A stretch of 64,000 bases of DNA, taken from NCBI RefSeq assembly GCF_002237655.1, contig NZ_NOKT01000002.1:1-64000 (forward strand). Reading direction: 5' to 3'. Position numbers and translations under genes: made by a program. The notes below the pieces were generated by a model. The model saw only the letters and a program-made list of their open reading frames with translations. It did no database searches and was not told where the DNA came from. The stretch's first letter is position 1. Each line of letters starts with the position of its first letter. Positions 61,360 to 64,000 of the stretch are shown here, in pieces. This DNA is from Streptomyces sp. XY006 (lineage in GTDB: Bacteria; Actinomycetota; Actinomycetes; Streptomycetales; Streptomycetaceae).

Positions 61360-62805
61360 GCCGCGCGGCGCGCGCCGGGAGGTGAGCCGGCCACGCTCCA
61401 GCGGCTCGGTGCGCCAGCGCGCGGCGACCGTCTGGTCCGCGAGGGAGCAGGTCACGGCCAGGCGGTGCGGAGTCTCCAGGAACACCACGTCGACGGCGAG
61501 CGTCCCGGGGCCGGTCCAGCCACCGCTCACCGCGGTCGGCAGGGGTTCCTCGGCGACCGTCCAGCCCTCCGCCCCGATGCGCAGCCGGACGCGGTCCCGG
61601 TCCGGGTCCCCGTCCCCGGTGAGCGTCAGCGTCCAGCCGTCCGCGTCCCGGTCGAGTCCGGCCGCCCGGACGGGCCCCGCACCGGAGGCCGTGAACCGCG
61701 CAGCGGCCCAGTCCTCCGCCCTGTCGCCCGCCCCGTCCGGCGGCACGGGCGCGCCCGGGGCGGGCGGCAGCGCGAGCCGGTCGAGACGCCGGCGCAGCTC
61801 CGCGTCGGCGGCCTCACGTCCGGGCAGCGGCCCGGGCCCGAAGGCGGGCAGCAGATGCTCCCAGACCAGGTTCAGGACGTCCTGCATCCGCTCGGTCGCC
61901 GCGGTCGTGGCGATCACCGCGTCGTGGTCGGGCAGCACCAGGCAGAACTGGCCGTAGGCGCCGTCGCCCCGGTAGCCGTGCCGGGACGTCCAGAACTGGT
62001 AGCCGTAGCCCTGGTCCCAGTCCTGCCGGTCCGCGTCGCCCATGGCGCCGCCGGTCGGTATGCGCGGCCGGGTCGCCCGGGCCACCCAGCCCTCCGGCAG
62101 CAGCCGCCTGCCCTTCCACATACCGTCGTTCAGATACAGCTGCCCGAGCCGGGCGACGGCGTCGGTGGTGGCGTGCAGGCCGCTGAAGCCGATCTCGCGC
62201 CCGGTGCGGTCGCGCCGCCAGAACACCTCGCCGATGCCCAGCGGGTCGAGCAGCCGCGGCCGCAGGTAGGCGGAGAGCGACTGCCCCGTCACCCGCTGGA
62301 CGATCGCGCCGAGGGTGTAGGTGGTGGGCTGGTTGTAGGCGAAGACCGTGCCGGGGTCGCGGTCCGGAGGCAGGAGCAGGAATCCCCGGACGGGCTCGGC
62401 GGGGTCACGGCCGTAGGCCTCCTCGACCGTCTCCCGCGTGTGGCCGCTCGCCATGGACGCCACGTGCCGTACCAGCATGGCCCGGCTGCGCGGGTCGGTG
62501 ATGTCGGCCTCGAACTCCGGGAAGTACGAGATCACCGGCGCGTCGAAGTCCAGCAGCCCCTCGGCCTCGGCCAGGGCGGCGGCGGTCCCGGTGAAGCTCT
62601 TGCTGAGCGAGTACAGCAGGTGGGGCCGGTGGGCCGTGTAGGGCGCCCACCAGCCGGCGGCGACGAGGTGTCCGTGCCGCATGATCATCACACTGTGCGG
62701 CTCGATCTCGGGGGCGGCTTCGAGGGCGTCGAGGAAGGCGTGGACGCCGGCGGCGTCGACGCCCTGGGCTGCGGGGCCGGAGGTCGGCAGGGCGGAGGCA
62801 CTCAT
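61351..62805 (-). CDS. serine hydrolase of the beta-lactamase/penicillin-binding family
   Basis: The 484-residue protein has the SxxK motif (Ser66-Lys69 in LLYSLSKSF) and a following Tyr motif FAYNQPTTYTLG, with WTSRHGYRGDGAYGQ corresponding to the third box. These class C-like hydrolases act on esters or D-amino-acid peptides; substrate unknown. There is no clear signal peptide, so it may be cytoplasmic. It overlaps the end of the pseudokinase gene by nine bases tail to tail. Confidence 0.87.
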   Translation of the reverse strand: MSASALPTSGPAAQGVDAAGVHAFLDALEAAPEIEPHSVMIMRHGHLVAAGWWAPYTAHRPHLLYSLSKSFTGTAAALAEAEGLLDFDAPVISYFPEFEADITDPRSRAMLVRHVASMASGHTRETVEEAYGRDPAEPVRGFLLLPPDRDPGTVFAYNQPTTYTLGAIVQRVTGQSLSAYLRPRLLDPLGIGEVFWRRDRTGREIGFSGLHATTDAVARLGQLYLNDGMWKGRRLLPEGWVARATRPRIPTGGAMGDADRQDWDQGYGYQFWTSRHGYRGDGAYGQFCLVLPDHDAVIATTAATERMQDVLNLVWEHLLPAFGPGPLPGREAADAELRRRLDRLALPPAPGAPVPPDGAGDRAEDWAAARFTASGAGPVRAAGLDRDADGWTLTLTGDGDPDRDRVRLRIGAEGWTVAEEPLPTAVSGGWTGPGTLAVDVVFLETPHRLAVTCSLADQTVAARWRTEPLERGRLTSRRAPRGSV

Positions 62806-62878
62806 GCGGGCATCCTGCCCCCGCGCGCGGGGCTTGATCGACCCGTTTCCGCGACCGCTGGGCGGGGACCCGGCGGTT

Positions 62879-63850
62879 ATGGTGCAAATCGGATACACGA
62901 TGATGACCGAGCAGGCCGGCCCCCGCGAGCTCGTCGACCACGTGGTGCGGGCCGAGGAGGCGGGCTTCGACTTCTCGGTGACCTCCGACCACTACTTCCC
63001 GTGGTTGCGCTCGCAGGGTCACTCGCCCTACGCGTGGGCGGTGCTCGGCGCGGCCGCCCAGGCCACGTCACGTATCCCGCTGATGACGTACGTGACGTGC
63101 CCCACGTTCCGCTACCACCCGGCGGTGGTGGCGCAGAAGGCGGCGACGGTGCAGTTGCTGTCCGAGGGGCGGTTCCGGCTGGGGCTCGGCTCGGGCGAGA
63201 ACCTCAACGAGCACGTGGTGGGCGGCGGCTGGCCGTCCGTGGACGTGCGGCACGAGATGTTCGAGGAGGCCGTGGAGATCATCCGCGCGCTCTTCGAGGG
63301 CGGCCACGTCAACCATCGCGGCACGCACTTCGACGTGGAGTCGGCCCGGCTGTGGGACCTGCCGGACGAGGCGCCGCCCATCGGCATCGCCGTCTCCGGG
63401 GAGCGGTCCTGCAAGCTCGCGGGCCGGCTGGGCGATCTGGTGATCGCCACCGAGCCCAAGGCGGGCCTGCTGGAGGCGTTCGACCGGCACGGCGGTGAGG
63501 GCAAGCCCCGGGTGGGCCAGTTGCCGGTGTGCTACGACCCCGACCGGGACACGGCCGTCAAGCGGGCGCACTCCCAGTTCCGCTGGTTCGGCAGCGGCTG
63601 GAAGGTCAACGCGGAGCTGCCGCACCCCGACTCCTTCGAGGCGGCGACCCAGTTCGTCACCCCCGACGACGTCGCCGAGTCCATCCCGTGCGGTGACGAC
63701 CCGGACGCCTTCGTCGAGGCCGTCCGCCCGTACGCCGAGGCCGGCTTCACCGAGGTCGCCCTCGTGCAGATCGGCGGCGAGTCGCAGCCGGCGTATCTGG
63801 ACTGGTCGGAGAAGACGCTGCTGCCCGCACTGCGCGAGGCGTTCGGCTGA
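62879..63850 (+). CDS. LLM-class, probably F420-dependent, oxidoreductase
   Basis: The 323-residue TIM-barrel protein begins VQIGYTMMTEQAGPRELVDH and contains FSVTSDHYFPWL, GRFRLGLGSGENLNEHVVG and TPDDVAESIPCG, features of the F420-type luciferase-like subfamily related to F420-dependent glucose-6-phosphate dehydrogenases. Substrate unknown. ATG 62879 or GTG 62882 could be the start; there is only a GGGG upstream. Divergent from the serine hydrolase. Confidence 0.87.
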   Translation: MVQIGYTMMTEQAGPRELVDHVVRAEEAGFDFSVTSDHYFPWLRSQGHSPYAWAVLGAAAQATSRIPLMTYVTCPTFRYHPAVVAQKAATVQLLSEGRFRLGLGSGENLNEHVVGGGWPSVDVRHEMFEEAVEIIRALFEGGHVNHRGTHFDVESARLWDLPDEAPPIGIAVSGERSCKLAGRLGDLVIATEPKAGLLEAFDRHGGEGKPRVGQLPVCYDPDRDTAVKRAHSQFRWFGSGWKVNAELPHPDSFEAATQFVTPDDVAESIPCGDDPDAFVEAVRPYAEAGFTEVALVQIGGESQPAYLDWSEKTLLPALREAFG

Positions 63851-63995
63851 CCAGCACCGCGCCATCGGGCCCCGACCTGCGCGGAGTGCGTGCCGTCGGC
63901 GGCCCGGCGCGGGCGTGGGGGGCCGGTAGGCTGCCGTCGGAATCCCGTAGCCGGTTCCGTAGCCGTCCGATCCGCGTGTCCCAGGAGAGTCGTCC

Positions 63996-64000
63996 GTGAC
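63996..64000 (+). CDS. start of a further gene (cut by the window end)
   Basis: A GTG at 63996 follows CAGGAGAGT by about five bases and only five bases remain in the window, so no product can be read. By synteny, the gene after such an LLM oxidoreductase in Streptomyces is often phosphate acetyltransferase (pta), but this is recollection only. Confidence 0.3.

Overview
The window looks like chromosome from a Streptomyces-type actinomycete. Base composition is strongly GC-rich, genes are dense with many ATGA/GTGA/TGATG start-stop overlaps, GTG starts are common, and marker families are present: the GlgE alpha-glucan pathway, a WhiB-family protein, a SigB/SigF-type sigma factor with RsbR/RsbS/RsbT partners, an F420-type LLM oxidoreductase and many Streptomyces DUF families. 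I saw no tRNA or rRNA gene, CRISPR array, insertion sequence or phage gene, so it reads as ordinary chromosome with accessory patches.

Layout. (1) 1-5763: glgE (3' end)-treS-pep2-glgB, which turns trehalose/maltose into branched alpha-glucan through maltose-1-phosphate. (2) 5874-9822: YbdK-type carboxylate-amine ligase, small DUF6480 membrane protein, long-chain acyl-CoA synthetase and a stand-alone anti-sigma-type ATPase. (3) 9878-16340: a stress-signalling island with a PRC-barrel protein and a STAS antagonist, each behind a possible SigB-type promoter, then a five-gene operon of RsbR, RsbS, RsbT, an unusual HATPase-PP2C fusion and a GAF-SpoIIE phosphatase. (4) 16567-20265: type II NADH dehydrogenase and a FUSC membrane protein. 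(5) 20291-24504: minus-strand genes for an anti-sigma ATPase, a SigB/SigF sigma factor, DUF5133, an ANTAR-GAF regulator, a DUF1206 membrane protein and an unknown protein. (6) 24773-33814: small unknown protein, Orn/Lys/Arg decarboxylase-family enzyme, a probable small RNA with twin C5 loops, a CNBD protein, MFS exporter, LysE-type exporter with its LysR regulator, TetR plus saccharopine-dehydrogenase-like enzyme, WhiB-like protein, DUF6098 and DUF488. (7) 33921-40043: FAD dehydrogenase with its TetR regulator, AlkB, metallo-beta-lactamase-fold hydrolase, DUF4032 and a universal stress protein.

(8) 40234-43705: three overlapping genes encode a response regulator fused to a thioredoxin-reductase-like flavoprotein without the redox CxxC, a cyclic-nucleotide-domain histidine kinase, and a UBP-type zinc-finger protein. 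(9) 43818-46750: a large LuxR-family ATPase regulator broken by a one-base frameshift in a G run. (10) 46818-53527: a minus-strand ROK regulator-GH27-GH95-SGNH esterase operon for secreted glycan breakdown. (11) 53690-55978: a TerD-CAP-CAP fusion and an AIM24-family protein. (12) 56162-59410: a TPR protein overlapping a polyprenyl diphosphate synthase, with a four-copy 13-bp repeat array upstream, then a threonine-dehydratase-like enzyme. (13) 59710-63850: a transmembrane Ser/Thr pseudokinase, a serine hydrolase and an LLM oxidoreductase. A further gene starts at the right edge.

Recurring theme: stress and partner-switching regulation. The strongest leads for something undescribed are the redox/cyclic-nucleotide two-component module (40234-43705), the 6C-like small RNA (about 26638-26722), the 13-bp TATAC array (56101-56145), the RsbRST-phosphatase operon, and the TerD-CAP-CAP fusion. 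Family names come from reading the translations; no database search was run.
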